Positions 46,384 to 54,795 of a stretch of 64,000 nucleotides of DNA are shown here, in pieces. Position 1 is the stretch's first letter; every line of letters starts with the position of its first letter. The notes beneath the pieces were generated by a model. The model was given only the letters and a program-made list of their open reading frames with translations, did not search any database and had not been told where the DNA came from. The stretch covers positions 62,001 to 126,000 of the forward strand of contig NZ_LVCF01000007.1 in the NCBI RefSeq assembly GCF_001594145.1, given 5' to 3'. The DNA is from Branchiibius sp. NY16-3462-2. Lineage in GTDB: Bacteria; Actinomycetota; Actinomycetes; Actinomycetales; Dermatophilaceae. Made by a program: the position numbers and the translations under genes.

Positions 46384-47922
46384 GTGTTGGCAACGTTCAT
46401 CATCGGGCTCCGTGAGGGGCTCGAGGCGGCGCTCATCGTCAGCATCGTGGCCACGTTCCTCAAGCGCAACGGCCAGCCGTTGCGGCCGATGTGGATCGGC
46501 GTTGCGGCAGCCGTCACCCTGAGCATTGTGGTCGGTGTTGTCCTGAGCGTGATCGAGGGCAGCCTGCCGCAGGCGGCACAAGAGGGCATGGAATCGATCA
46601 TCAACGCGATCGCGGTGGTGCTGGTCACCACGATGATCCTGTGGATGGCCAAACATGCCCGCGGCATGAAGCGCGAGTTGGAGACCGCCGCCAGCGACGC
46701 CCTGGCCTCCGGCACGTCGCGCGCGTTGGTGCTCATGGCCTTCCTCGCGGTCCTGAAAGAGGGCTTCGAGACCTCCGTCTTCCTGCTGGCCACCTTTTCC
46801 GCGGCCAGCAACACCTGGTTCGCCGCGGCCGGCGCCGTGCTCGGAATCGCCGCGGCCGTCGTGCTCGGCTACGGGCTCTACACCGGCGGCGTGAAGCTGA
46901 ACCTCGCGAAGTTCTTCAAATACACCAGCGTCTTCCTGGTCCTGGTCGCTGCCGGGCTGCTGGTCTCCGCGCTGCGTACGGCTCACGAGGCCGGGTGGCT
47001 GAACGCGGCGCAGCAGCGCACGGTGGACCTCGGCTGGCTGGCGCCGACCGGGTCGGTGCGGGGCGCCGTACTCACCGGGGTGCTGGGGATCCCGGCCGAC
47101 CCCCGCATCATCGAGGTGCTTGCCTGGGTGGCGTACGTCGTACCCATGCTGCTCATCATCTTCTGGCCGCAGTCCCGTCGCCCTGGCGCCGCAGCTAGCC
47201 GCCGGATCAAGGTGGCGGTCGCCGCCGCGTGCGCGCTGGTCGCCGTCGCGCTGATGATCGGGGTGCGTACGCCGACCGTCAGCCTGCCCGCATCGGCGCC
47301 CATCGTGGGGTCTGACGGGCAGACGATCGGCAGCGCGGCACTGACCGGACACACCCTTCACACCCAGATCGACGCCACGACGAGCACCCTGGCTCTCACC
47401 CCGGCCGGCCAGCGCACCCACCAGGGCATCCCGGCCACCCTCCTGACCGGCGGCAGCGACGAGCAGGTCAGCACGCGCACGGTCAGCCTCAGCGAGTTGG
47501 CGCAACTGAACGGTGGGCGACTGCCCGTGGGTGTCGTGGCCGAACGCAACCCGGGACCGTTCACGGTGCGGGAGAGCCGCACCGGATCGGTGACGGTCTA
47601 CTCCGCGCAGGACCACTTGCTGGACGCGGCCAACAACCGGCAGATCGTCGCAACCGTGAGCGGCGGCGGGTTGAGCACCGCCCGCACGATCAGCCTGCCG
47701 GGCGACACCTGGTCGGTGTCTCCGACGTACGTAGCGACCGCCACCAGTGCACTCAACGACTTCGCGTCGGCGCAGGCCGAGCGCCGGTTCTGGCGCTGGG
47801 TCGTCCCCGGCGTGCTCCTGCTGAGCGCCGCGGCATTGCTGGCGGCCGCGTGGCGGTCCCGGCGGACCGACGCGATTCTTCCCTCCCAATCCCCCGTGGG
47901 CGTGCCGGTCGGCACACCGTGA
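46384..47922 (+). CDS. efeU: Ferrous iron permease EfeU (FTR1 family)
   Basis: The membrane permease of the EfeUOB iron importer. The 512-residue product from the GTG at 46384 has the first iron motif REGLE (LREGLEAALIV, residues 9-19) and a second K/REGFE motif (LKEGFETSVF), with seven membrane segments in the first 280 residues. After these comes an unusual external region of about 200 residues (with APIVGSDGQTIGSAAL and SGGGLSTARTIS) and a last membrane span (WVVPGVLLLSAAALLAAAW). AGGAG stands ten bases before the start. It leads efeU-efeO-efeB. Confidence 0.95.
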   Translation: MLATFIIGLREGLEAALIVSIVATFLKRNGQPLRPMWIGVAAAVTLSIVVGVVLSVIEGSLPQAAQEGMESIINAIAVVLVTTMILWMAKHARGMKRELETAASDALASGTSRALVLMAFLAVLKEGFETSVFLLATFSAASNTWFAAAGAVLGIAAAVVLGYGLYTGGVKLNLAKFFKYTSVFLVLVAAGLLVSALRTAHEAGWLNAAQQRTVDLGWLAPTGSVRGAVLTGVLGIPADPRIIEVLAWVAYVVPMLLIIFWPQSRRPGAAASRRIKVAVAAACALVAVALMIGVRTPTVSLPASAPIVGSDGQTIGSAALTGHTLHTQIDATTSTLALTPAGQRTHQGIPATLLTGGSDEQVSTRTVSLSELAQLNGGRLPVGVVAERNPGPFTVRESRTGSVTVYSAQDHLLDAANNRQIVATVSGGGLSTARTISLPGDTWSVSPTYVATATSALNDFASAQAERRFWRWVVPGVLLLSAAALLAAAWRSRRTDAILPSQSPVGVPVGTP

Positions 47923-47969
47923 CGAACAACCGACAGCACCGTCCGCTGTCATCACCAAGGAGTAGACGC

Positions 47970-49220
47970 ATGTCCTCGTTCCCCCGTTCAGCGACCGTTG
48001 CTGTGGCCGGTGCCGCGCTGTGCACCGCTCTGGCCGCGTGCGGCTCCGGCACCTCGGCCGGCGCTGGGTCCAGCGCTGCCGGTTCCACGGCAACCTCGGG
48101 CGCCGCGACCGGAGCCCCGGTGAAGAACGGCGCGGCGCAGGTCGCGATCACGTTGAAGGACAACGACTGCTCGGTCGATCACACGACCGCGGCCGCCGGC
48201 CCGGTCACCTTCACCGTCAAGAACGAGAGCGCGCCCGGGATCAGCGAGGTCGAGCTCCTCAGCCAGGAGCGGATCCTCGGGGAGAAGGAGAACCTGGCAC
48301 CCGGACTGGCCGCGACCAACTTCACGTTGACCCTCACCGGCGGGCAGTACCAGATCTACTGCCCGGGTGCCACGACGGAGAACCGCACGTTCACGGTCAC
48401 CGGAACCGCCGCCAGCACGGGCGCGAGCACGACCCAGCAGCTGCTGGCCGATGGCGCCAAGGGCTACGGAACCTACGTCGCCAACACCCTCGCCGACATG
48501 GTCGTGGCCGTCGGCAACCTCAAGACCGCCGTCGACTCCGGTGACGTGGCGAAGGCCAAGGAGGCCTACGCCAAGGCCCGGCCCTTCTACGAAAAGATCG
48601 AGTCCGACGTCGAGGGCTTCGTGCTGCCGGGCAAGGACGCGACGGACAACAAGTTCAACCTGGACTACCTGATCGACATGCGCGCATCGAACCTTGACCC
48701 GGCCGTCGGGTGGTCCGGCTTCCACGCCATCGAGCGCGATCTGTGGCAGAACGGCAAGATCACCGACCAGACCAAGACGTACGCCGCGGACCTGCAGAAG
48801 AACGTCGGCACCCTCGCGGGTCTGGCCAAGTCGCTGACCTACAAGCCGGAGGATCTGGCCAACGGCGCCGCGAGCCTCTTGGAAGAGGTACAGAGCAACA
48901 AGATCAAGGGTGAGGAGGAGTCCTACAGCCACCTCGACCTGGTCGATTTCGCCGCGAACGTGGAGGGTGCGCAGCAGGCGTTCGCCTACCTCAAGCCGGG
49001 TCTGGACAAGATCGACCCGACGCTTTCCGCGCAAGTGGCCACCCAGTTCAAGAACGTCGAAACGGCCCTGGAGAAGTACCGCGACGACAGCGCCCTCGGC
49101 GGCTACAAGGCGTGGACACCGGAGTTGCGCGCGACCGATGCCGCCGCGTTGAGCAAGGCCGTCCAAGCCCTGCAGGACCCGCTGTCCCGCATCGCCGAGA
49201 AGGTCGCCACCGCGCAGTAA
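47970..49220 (+). CDS. efeO: Iron-uptake lipoprotein EfeO (cupredoxin plus M75)
   Basis: The surface iron-binding component. The 416-residue product from the ATG at 47970 (AAGGAG ahead at 47957-47962) has a lipoprotein signal with lipobox Cys24 (TALAAC). A low-complexity Ser/Gly/Ala/Thr linker follows, then a cupredoxin-like domain (CSVDHTTAAAGPVTFTVKNE, QYQIYCPGA). Last is the imelysin-type M75 domain with the metal motif H252-A-I-E255 (SGFHAIERDLW). It lies 47 bases after efeU. Confidence 0.95.
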   Translation: MSSFPRSATVAVAGAALCTALAACGSGTSAGAGSSAAGSTATSGAATGAPVKNGAAQVAITLKDNDCSVDHTTAAAGPVTFTVKNESAPGISEVELLSQERILGEKENLAPGLAATNFTLTLTGGQYQIYCPGATTENRTFTVTGTAASTGASTTQQLLADGAKGYGTYVANTLADMVVAVGNLKTAVDSGDVAKAKEAYAKARPFYEKIESDVEGFVLPGKDATDNKFNLDYLIDMRASNLDPAVGWSGFHAIERDLWQNGKITDQTKTYAADLQKNVGTLAGLAKSLTYKPEDLANGAASLLEEVQSNKIKGEEESYSHLDLVDFAANVEGAQQAFAYLKPGLDKIDPTLSAQVATQFKNVETALEKYRDDSALGGYKAWTPELRATDAAALSKAVQALQDPLSRIAEKVATAQ

Positions 49221-49261
49221 TGGTGGCCGGAGCACTACTTGCGTAGTGGGAAAATGGAACT

Positions 49262-50566
49262 ATGAGCAGCAACACCCCTGACCCGCAGAACACCTCGGGT
49301 GAGGACCGCGGCCTGTCGCGCCGCCGGTTGGTGCAGGGCGCCGCCGGTGGTGCGGCGGTCGGCGCGCTGGCGGCCGGCGGCAGCGCGTGGGCCATGACCG
49401 GGCGCCCCAGCACGGCCGCGGAGTCCGATAAGGAAGTCGACCGTGACATGGTCGACCTGTCGCAGTCTCATCCGTTCTACGGATCCGGGGTCCAGGCCGG
49501 AATCTTCACTCCCCCGCAGCGGCATGCGCTCTTCATGACGTTCACGATGGTCGCGGGGACCACGGCCACTGACCTGCAGACGCTGCTCGCCCGCTGGTCG
49601 GCGGCGATCGCGCAACTGACCCAGGGCAAGTCGATCGGTGCTGTCGAACCCACCCGGGCGGGAGCGGTGGCACCGGACACCGGTGAGGCGTTGAACCTCG
49701 ACCCCGCCAGCCTGACCGTCACGATCGGGCTCGGGCCCTCACTGTTCGACGACCGTTTCGGTCTGAAGGACAAGCGGCCGGCGTTGCTCACCGATCTGCC
49801 GGACCTGCCCTCGGACTCCCTGCAGCCAGCGCTCACCGGTGGCGATCTATCCCTGCAGGCCTGCGCTGACGACCCACAGGTCGCCTACCACGCGATCCGC
49901 AACCTGGCACGGATGGTGCGGGGTACCGCCGAAACCCATTGGAGCGTGATGGGATTCGGCCGCGCCTCCGCTGGGGCCAGTCAGTACACCCCCCGCAACC
50001 TGATGGGGTTCAAGGACGGCACCCGCAACATCACGCAGGACGCCGACCGCACGAAATTCGTCACCATCGCAGGCGCCGATCAGAAATGGCTCGACGGCGG
50101 CACCTATCAGGTCGTGCGCAAGATCGAGATGGACATCGAGATCTGGGATGCCGACCCGGTCAGCGACCAGCAGCACGTCTTCGGACGCACCAAGGACGAG
50201 GGCGCACCGCTGTCGGGTTCCAAGGAGTTCGACACTCCTGACTTCCACAAGGCCGGCGACGTCGGTGGACTCGCCATCCCCGCGACGTCGCATGTCGCCC
50301 TGTCCGCACCGGAGAACAACGGCGGCACCAAGATCCTGCGCCGCGGTTACAACTACACCGACGGCATCAACCAGTTCGGCCAGTTGGATGCCGGCCTGCT
50401 GTTCATCGCCTACATGAACGACCCGGCGCACTTCATCACCTTGCAGAAGAAGCTGGGCTCCTCCGATCGGCTGAACGAGTACATCTCGCACATCGGCTCC
50501 GGCCTGTTCGCGGTGCCACCCGCACCGGCCACCGGACACTACGTGGGCGAGACCCTCTTCTCCTGA
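49262..50566 (+). CDS. efeB: Deferrochelatase / DyP-type peroxidase EfeB
   Basis: A haem-dependent dye-decolourising peroxidase exported folded by the Tat route; in the Efe system it is thought to take part in iron oxidation or release from haem. The 434-residue product has the twin-arginine signal SRRRLVQGAAGGAAVGALAA (residues 19-38), the distal motif GFKDGTRN with Asp252, and His344 (ATSHVALSAPENN) as the probable haem ligand. It follows efeO by 41 bases and ends the operon. Confidence 0.96.
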   Translation: MSSNTPDPQNTSGEDRGLSRRRLVQGAAGGAAVGALAAGGSAWAMTGRPSTAAESDKEVDRDMVDLSQSHPFYGSGVQAGIFTPPQRHALFMTFTMVAGTTATDLQTLLARWSAAIAQLTQGKSIGAVEPTRAGAVAPDTGEALNLDPASLTVTIGLGPSLFDDRFGLKDKRPALLTDLPDLPSDSLQPALTGGDLSLQACADDPQVAYHAIRNLARMVRGTAETHWSVMGFGRASAGASQYTPRNLMGFKDGTRNITQDADRTKFVTIAGADQKWLDGGTYQVVRKIEMDIEIWDADPVSDQQHVFGRTKDEGAPLSGSKEFDTPDFHKAGDVGGLAIPATSHVALSAPENNGGTKILRRGYNYTDGINQFGQLDAGLLFIAYMNDPAHFITLQKKLGSSDRLNEYISHIGSGLFAVPPAPATGHYVGETLFS

Positions 50567-50593
50567 CCGCGCCTTCTACACTGAACGCGCCCA

Positions 50594-50667
<74 letters not shown>

Positions 50668-50722
50668 CCTTCGGACACAGCGTTGGAGTTGCGACAGCTC
50701 ATCGCAGATGAAGGAGATCACC

Positions 50723-51058
50723 GTGGAGAAGAGGTCACTGACCGCTCTTGGCCGTGAGTTGATGGACGACGCCAGGGCTGCCCGCAACGGCCGCAGCGCG
50801 CGGACCGTCTACGGAGGCCACGAGCACACGCTGCGCCAGACGCTTCTGGCACTGACGGCCACGAGCGCACTCGACGAGCATGACAGCCCGGGCGAAGCCA
50901 CCCTGCTGGTCCTGTCCGGCCGGGTCCGGCTCAGCACAGCCGACACCAGTTGGGATGGCGCGACCGGCGACCACCTGAACATTCCGCTGTCGCGTCACTC
51001 GTTGACCGCGGTGGAGGACTCCGTGGTGTTACTGACCGTGGCCAAGGCGCATTCCTGA
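50723..51058 (+). CDS. Small cupin-like protein
   Basis: A 111-residue protein from the GTG at 50723, which has AAGGAG six bases ahead. An ATG five codons earlier overlaps that site. It has a cupin-like pattern: LRQTLLALTATSALDEHDSP, EATLLVLSGRVRLST, SWDGATGDHLNIPLSRHSLT. The first cupin motif keeps few metal-binding residues (E, D and H present but irregular), so metal binding is doubtful. Neighbours are tRNA-Arg and the convergent phzF-like gene. Function is unknown. Confidence 0.75.
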   Translation: MEKRSLTALGRELMDDARAARNGRSARTVYGGHEHTLRQTLLALTATSALDEHDSPGEATLLVLSGRVRLSTADTSWDGATGDHLNIPLSRHSLTAVEDSVVLLTVAKAHS

Positions 51059-51062
51059 CCGC

Positions 51063-51911
51063 TCACAGCAGCGTGGCGCTGCCTGCCACGGTGATGCCGC
51101 CTGCGTCCGGCACGGTGACGGTGAGCAGACTCGGTCGACCGACGTGGCTGCCTTGGTGGATGGTGATGGCCGACTCTGGCGATGTGTAGCCGATGCTGCG
51201 CAGATACGCCCCGACGGACGCCGCTGCGGACCCCGTCGCGGGGTCTTCGGTGATCCGCCCGACCGGGAAGATGTTTCGTCCCTCGAAGTCGTTGCGTCCT
51301 ACCTCTCGCAGAACGGTGATCGTGCCGGTCCAGCCCTGCCGGATCATCAACTCGGCCACGGGTTTCGGGGCGAACCGGAACTGGTTGAAGATCTCGCGGT
51401 CAGCCAGCACCAGCACCGGGTGCCAGTTGCCGGCGAAGGACTCTCGCGGCGGGAACCGCGGGTCGAGGTCGGCCGGAACCAGCCCCAACAGGTCCAACAA
51501 CGAGTCCAGCGCCACGGGGTCGAGGTCCCGGATTTCGGGCCGCACACTGGTCATGGCGACCTGGATGGCGCCGTGGTCGTCCCGCTTCGTGTCGATCGCC
51601 ACGTCGCCCGCTTGCGTGGCCAACGTCAGACCACCCACCCCGTCGCGTTCGGCCAGGGCCACCGCGGTCGCCACCGACGCGTGTCCACAGAACGGAACCT
51701 CAGCGGCCGGAGACCAGTACCGCACGTTGTAACGACGGCCGGACGGTTCGTCCACCACCGCCCCGACGAATGCAGTCTCTGAGTAGCCGACCTCCTGGGC
51801 GATACGCAGCATCTGGTCGTCGCTCAAGTCGGCAGCATCGAGTACGACACCTGCCGGGTTGCCGCCGTCCTCGCCATCGGCGAAGGCGCTCATCCGCAGA
51901 ACGTTCGTCAC
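51063..51911 (-). CDS. PhzF family epimerase/isomerase
   Basis: A 282-residue protein of the PhzF fold, a group that includes isomerases and epimerases acting on small acids. Motifs are FADGEDGGNPAGVVLDAADL (residues 10-29), GYSETAFVGAV with the catalytic Glu, FCGHASVATAVALAE, and ITEDPATGSAAASVGAYLR. The GTG overlaps the SDR stop as GTGA, so it belongs to the regulator-SDR-PhzF transcript. In this setting it might isomerise an acid intermediate of the nearby catabolic route; this is inferred. Confidence 0.92.
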   Translation of the reverse strand: MTNVLRMSAFADGEDGGNPAGVVLDAADLSDDQMLRIAQEVGYSETAFVGAVVDEPSGRRYNVRYWSPAAEVPFCGHASVATAVALAERDGVGGLTLATQAGDVAIDTKRDDHGAIQVAMTSVRPEIRDLDPVALDSLLDLLGLVPADLDPRFPPRESFAGNWHPVLVLADREIFNQFRFAPKPVAELMIRQGWTGTITVLREVGRNDFEGRNIFPVGRITEDPATGSAAASVGAYLRSIGYTSPESAITIHQGSHVGRPSLLTVTVPDAGGITVAGSATLL

Positions 51912-52711
51912 GACCGGGTTTCCAGAGCGCGTCGGTAGCGCTGCATTCCGGCGATCCAGCGGTCGATGTCGGCGGTCTTGCGCTCGCGGTAGGTCGCGAC
52001 CTCGGGGTGTGGCAGCACCAGGAAGCCGCCTTCGATCACCCCGCGGATTGCTTCTCGGGCAACGACTTCCGGGCTGAGCACGTCTCCCGCGGACGTCACG
52101 GCCGCCGTACCCGCCTGCACCACCGGGTCATCCGAGGCGAGCCCGTCGCGGACCATCGCGGTGTCCACCCCCATCGGGCACAGGCAGGTGACCCCGACGC
52201 CCCGGTCGCCGTACGTCGCGGCCAGCCACTCGGCGTACGCCACCGCTGCGTGTTTGGTGACCGAGTACGTCGGGCTGCCCAGTTGGGTGAGCAAACCCGC
52301 TGCGGAGGCGGTCGACAGGAAGTGCCCGCTGCCCCGCTCGAGCCAACCCGGCAGCAGCAACTCCGCTGCCTTCACATGAGCCATCACGTTGACGCGCCAC
52401 GACACGTCCCAGTCGGTCGGCTGCACGTCCGGCTCGAACCCACGCAGGACGCCGGCATTGGCGGCGTACAGATCCACCGGGCCGAACTCCCGCTCGGCAA
52501 TATCGATGGAAGCTCGGATGTCGTTGGTGCTAGCGGCATCCCCCGGCAACGTGCGCACCGCGTCCGACGAAGGCAGCGCCGTGGCCAGTGCGTCGGGGTT
52601 GAGGTCAGTGGCCACCACCCGGGCGCCCCGGGTCACCAACTCCTTGACCAGGGCAGCGCCGATGCCGCCGCCAGCGCCCGTCACGATCGCGACCGAACCT
52701 TCCACCTGCAC
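51908..52711 (-). CDS. Short-chain dehydrogenase/reductase
   Basis: A 267-residue NAD(P)-dependent oxidoreductase of the classical SDR family. The cofactor motif is TGAGGGIG (11-18), then NAG (AANAGVLRGF), catalytic Ser136, Tyr149 and Lys153 (YSVTKHA). The acidic residue after the second strand (ATDLN, Asp36) favours NAD(H). The GTG at 52711 has AAGGAG six bases ahead and starts one base after the regulator stop. Position opposite the acyl-CoA genes suggests it reduces or oxidises a keto or hydroxy acyl intermediate. Confidence 0.93.
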   Translation of the reverse strand: MQVEGSVAIVTGAGGGIGAALVKELVTRGARVVATDLNPDALATALPSSDAVRTLPGDAASTNDIRASIDIAEREFGPVDLYAANAGVLRGFEPDVQPTDWDVSWRVNVMAHVKAAELLLPGWLERGSGHFLSTASAAGLLTQLGSPTYSVTKHAAVAYAEWLAATYGDRGVGVTCLCPMGVDTAMVRDGLASDDPVVQAGTAAVTSAGDVLSPEVVAREAIRGVIEGGFLVLPHPEVATYRERKTADIDRWIAGMQRYRRALETRS

Positions 52712-52712
52712 G

Positions 52713-53624
52713 TCAATCTCCTTCTGGTTGAGAGTTTTTCGCCCGGTACGCCGCGTGAGCCGTCGCGTCGTACTGCATCATCCCCAGGGCGAACCTGGCG
52801 TACTCCTGCGCGATCTGCTCCGGGCTGGAGGCTCCGCCCAGCTTGAACCATTGCGGCAGGGACGTGCACATCGTGGAGACGGCCCGGCCGGCGTCGTGCC
52901 AGTCCTGTGCCTTCAACAGCCCGAGTTTCCTTGCCTGCTGGACCTGTTCGTCCATCAGGTACTGAATCTCGTTGCGCAATGCGGCAATCCGCACCCGTTG
53001 CACCGGATCGAGGCTACGCATCTCACTGGCACCGATCAGCGCGAGCTCCCCGTAATAGGTGTGGAAGAGCGCGAGCGCCTCGACGATGTTGCTGAACCGC
53101 TCCACCGGGTCAGCACCACTGTCCCTGGCCGCCTCGACCCGTGGCCGCAACTCGGCCATCGTGCGATCGAGACCGGCGACCAGCAGTGCGTACTTGCTGT
53201 CGTAGTGGTGATAGACACCGGCCACACTCATCCCGGCCTCCAGCGCGATCATCCGCATCGTCGCCCCGTGATACCCGGTGCGCATGAAGACCCGGATGGC
53301 AGCAGCCAGCACGGGGTCGAACGCGAGTGGCCCGAAGTGCCGCCAGTCATCGAAGCCGCGCCCCGAAGACACCACCGAGAAGGTGCGGTCAGGGGACTCC
53401 ACCGGATCGGGTCCGGCGTCGGCCACGATCCCCGCCGGGTCGACCCCCAGAGCATCAGCGATGGCGATCAGCCGCTGAACGGTCACCGGCGTCAGATCGT
53501 TCTCCAGCGCGCTCATGGTGGCGGGGCTGACGCCCAACTGAGCAGCCAGGGCGCGCAGTGACAGACCGGCGCTGCGACGCGCACGCCGGATCGCCGGGCC
53601 GACACCGGACGGTGCCGCCGCCAT
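52713..53624 (-). CDS. Fused XRE-TetR transcriptional regulator
   Basis: A regulator with two DNA-binding domains. From the ATG at 53624 (303 residues), residues about 8-63 form an XRE/Cro helix-turn-helix (IRRARRSAGLSLRALAAQLG, VSPATMSALENDLTPVTVQR). After a linker (PDPVESPDRTFSVV) comes a TetR-type helix-turn-helix (ATMRMIALEAGMSVAGVYHH) and a ligand/dimer domain. Starts at 53654 (GTG) and 53666 (ATG) are also in frame, and none has a clear ribosome-binding site. It is divergent from the cyclase-ACS-APH-ACAD operon and co-directional with SDR and PhzF. It is the probable local switch of the island, with a fatty-acid or CoA-type ligand inferred. Confidence 0.88.
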   Translation of the reverse strand: MAAAPSGVGPAIRRARRSAGLSLRALAAQLGVSPATMSALENDLTPVTVQRLIAIADALGVDPAGIVADAGPDPVESPDRTFSVVSSGRGFDDWRHFGPLAFDPVLAAAIRVFMRTGYHGATMRMIALEAGMSVAGVYHHYDSKYALLVAGLDRTMAELRPRVEAARDSGADPVERFSNIVEALALFHTYYGELALIGASEMRSLDPVQRVRIAALRNEIQYLMDEQVQQARKLGLLKAQDWHDAGRAVSTMCTSLPQWFKLGGASSPEQIAQEYARFALGMMQYDATAHAAYRAKNSQPEGD

Positions 53625-53643
53625 GACGACGTCGGAGCCGTTC

Positions 53644-53662
53644 TGTTCAGTCACAATGAACA
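53644..53662. promoter_or_regulatory. Inverted repeat TGTTCA-N7-TGAACA, candidate operator
   Basis: Perfect six-base arms TGTTCA (53644-53649) and TGAACA (53657-53662) separated by seven bases. Two more copies of the same hexamer occur at 53737-53742 (TGAACA) and 53763-53768 (TGTTCA) in the same divergent region. It lies at the 5' end of the regulator gene, and depending on the true start may be inside the coding part. Confidence 0.5.
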
Positions 53663-53697
53663 ACATACGACTCTGAGAAGACGATTGGCTACATCCG

Positions 53698-53703
53698 TTG
53701 ACA
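53698..53703 (+). promoter_or_regulatory. Possible -35 element of the cyclase operon
   Basis: TTGACA is a perfect -35 hexamer in the divergent region, 124 bases before the cyclase ATG. The -10 region at 17-20 bases further is poor (CACTAAT at about 53724-53730), so the promoter may need activation or the match may be chance. The palindrome GTGTC-GT-GACAC lies just downstream at 53715-53726. Confidence 0.35.
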
Positions 53704-53826
53704 ATACGCCCGAAGTGTCGTGACACTAATCACACCTGAACAAACCGAACGATCACTCACCCTGTTCACAATTTGGTGATTGACTGGCCGAGTGAGACGT
53801 TCACGACTTGCCAATGGAGGCACGCA

Positions 53827-54792
53827 ATGACGCAGGCACCCCAGTCCGTCCCCCAGCTCACCGAACTCCTCGCCGATGCACCGACGAACTGGGGCAAGTG
53901 GGGCGACAACGACGAGGTCGGCGCCCTGAACTACCTCGGCACCGCCGAGGTACTGCGCGGCGTCGCCGAGGTCAAGGACGGCAAGGTCATCACCTTGCAG
54001 CGGCAGATCGGCGACCCCAAGGGTGACCCGGTCTGGCCCGGGCGCACCCCCGCCGAGCGCACCCAGATCCTCGATGAGTCCAGCTGGGACGGCGACGACG
54101 CACCGGACTACCCGGGCGGGCTGCACTACGCGGACGACAAGATCAACGCCTTCCTGCAGGGCTCCACGCAGTACGACGCCCTCGGGCACCTGTGGTACGA
54201 CGGGCAGATCTGGAACGGCTACGACGCCCGCACCACGGTCGGCGGCCTGGACAAGGCCAGCGTCGCGCCGATCGCCGAGCGCGGGGTGGCCGGTCGCGGC
54301 ATCCTGCTGGACATGGCCCGCTTCCGCGGGAAGAAGACTCTCGACAAGGGCGAGACCTTCACCCACGAGGACCTGATCGCCTGCGCCAAGGCCCAGGGCA
54401 CCGAGATCCAGCCGCGCGACATCCTGATCATCCGGACCAACTTCCTGCAGTTGTTCTTCGACGAGGGCGAGTCGTTCTACGAGGGCTTCAACGAGCCGGG
54501 CCTGGTCTACTCCCCCGAGTTGGTGCAGTGGTTCCAGGACATGGAGATTCCGAACCTGGTCACCGACACCATCGCCAACGAGGTCACCACCGACCCCAAC
54601 AACGGCGTGGCTCTCGTCCTGCACAGTGCGCTGATGCGCAACCTGGGCGTGACGCTGACCGAGATTGCGGATCTGGAGCGCCTGGCGGACGACTGCGCCG
54701 CCGACGGCCGCTACACCTTCCTGTACACCGCCGCTCCGCTCAACGTTGCGAAGGCGGCCGGCTCCCCCGTCAACCCCCTGGTCATCAAGTAG
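53827..54792 (+). CDS. Cyclase family hydrolase
   Basis: A 321-residue protein of the putative cyclase family (kynurenine formamidase fold), metal-dependent hydrolases that open amide, ester or lactone bonds. The region corresponding to the metal-binding HxGTHxDxPxH reads STQYDALGHLWYDGQIWNGY, in which Asp and His remain but the first His is not in its usual place. This variant is common in longer actinobacterial members. Another conserved part is GRGILLDMARFRG. The ATG at 53827 has GGAGG six bases ahead. It leads the cyclase-ACS-APH-ACAD operon. A lactone or amide substrate is inferred from context. Confidence 0.85.
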   Translation: MTQAPQSVPQLTELLADAPTNWGKWGDNDEVGALNYLGTAEVLRGVAEVKDGKVITLQRQIGDPKGDPVWPGRTPAERTQILDESSWDGDDAPDYPGGLHYADDKINAFLQGSTQYDALGHLWYDGQIWNGYDARTTVGGLDKASVAPIAERGVAGRGILLDMARFRGKKTLDKGETFTHEDLIACAKAQGTEIQPRDILIIRTNFLQLFFDEGESFYEGFNEPGLVYSPELVQWFQDMEIPNLVTDTIANEVTTDPNNGVALVLHSALMRNLGVTLTEIADLERLADDCAADGRYTFLYTAAPLNVAKAAGSPVNPLVIK

Positions 54793-54795
54793 CCG

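Noticed and set aside
46342..48093. A 583-codon open frame antisense to efeU
   Set aside because: efeU shows membrane segments and REGLE motifs; the antisense product is Arg/Gly/His-rich and structureless.
51063..51911. Phenazine biosynthesis locus (phzF)
   Set aside because: No other phz genes are present; PhzF-fold proteins are widespread isomerases.
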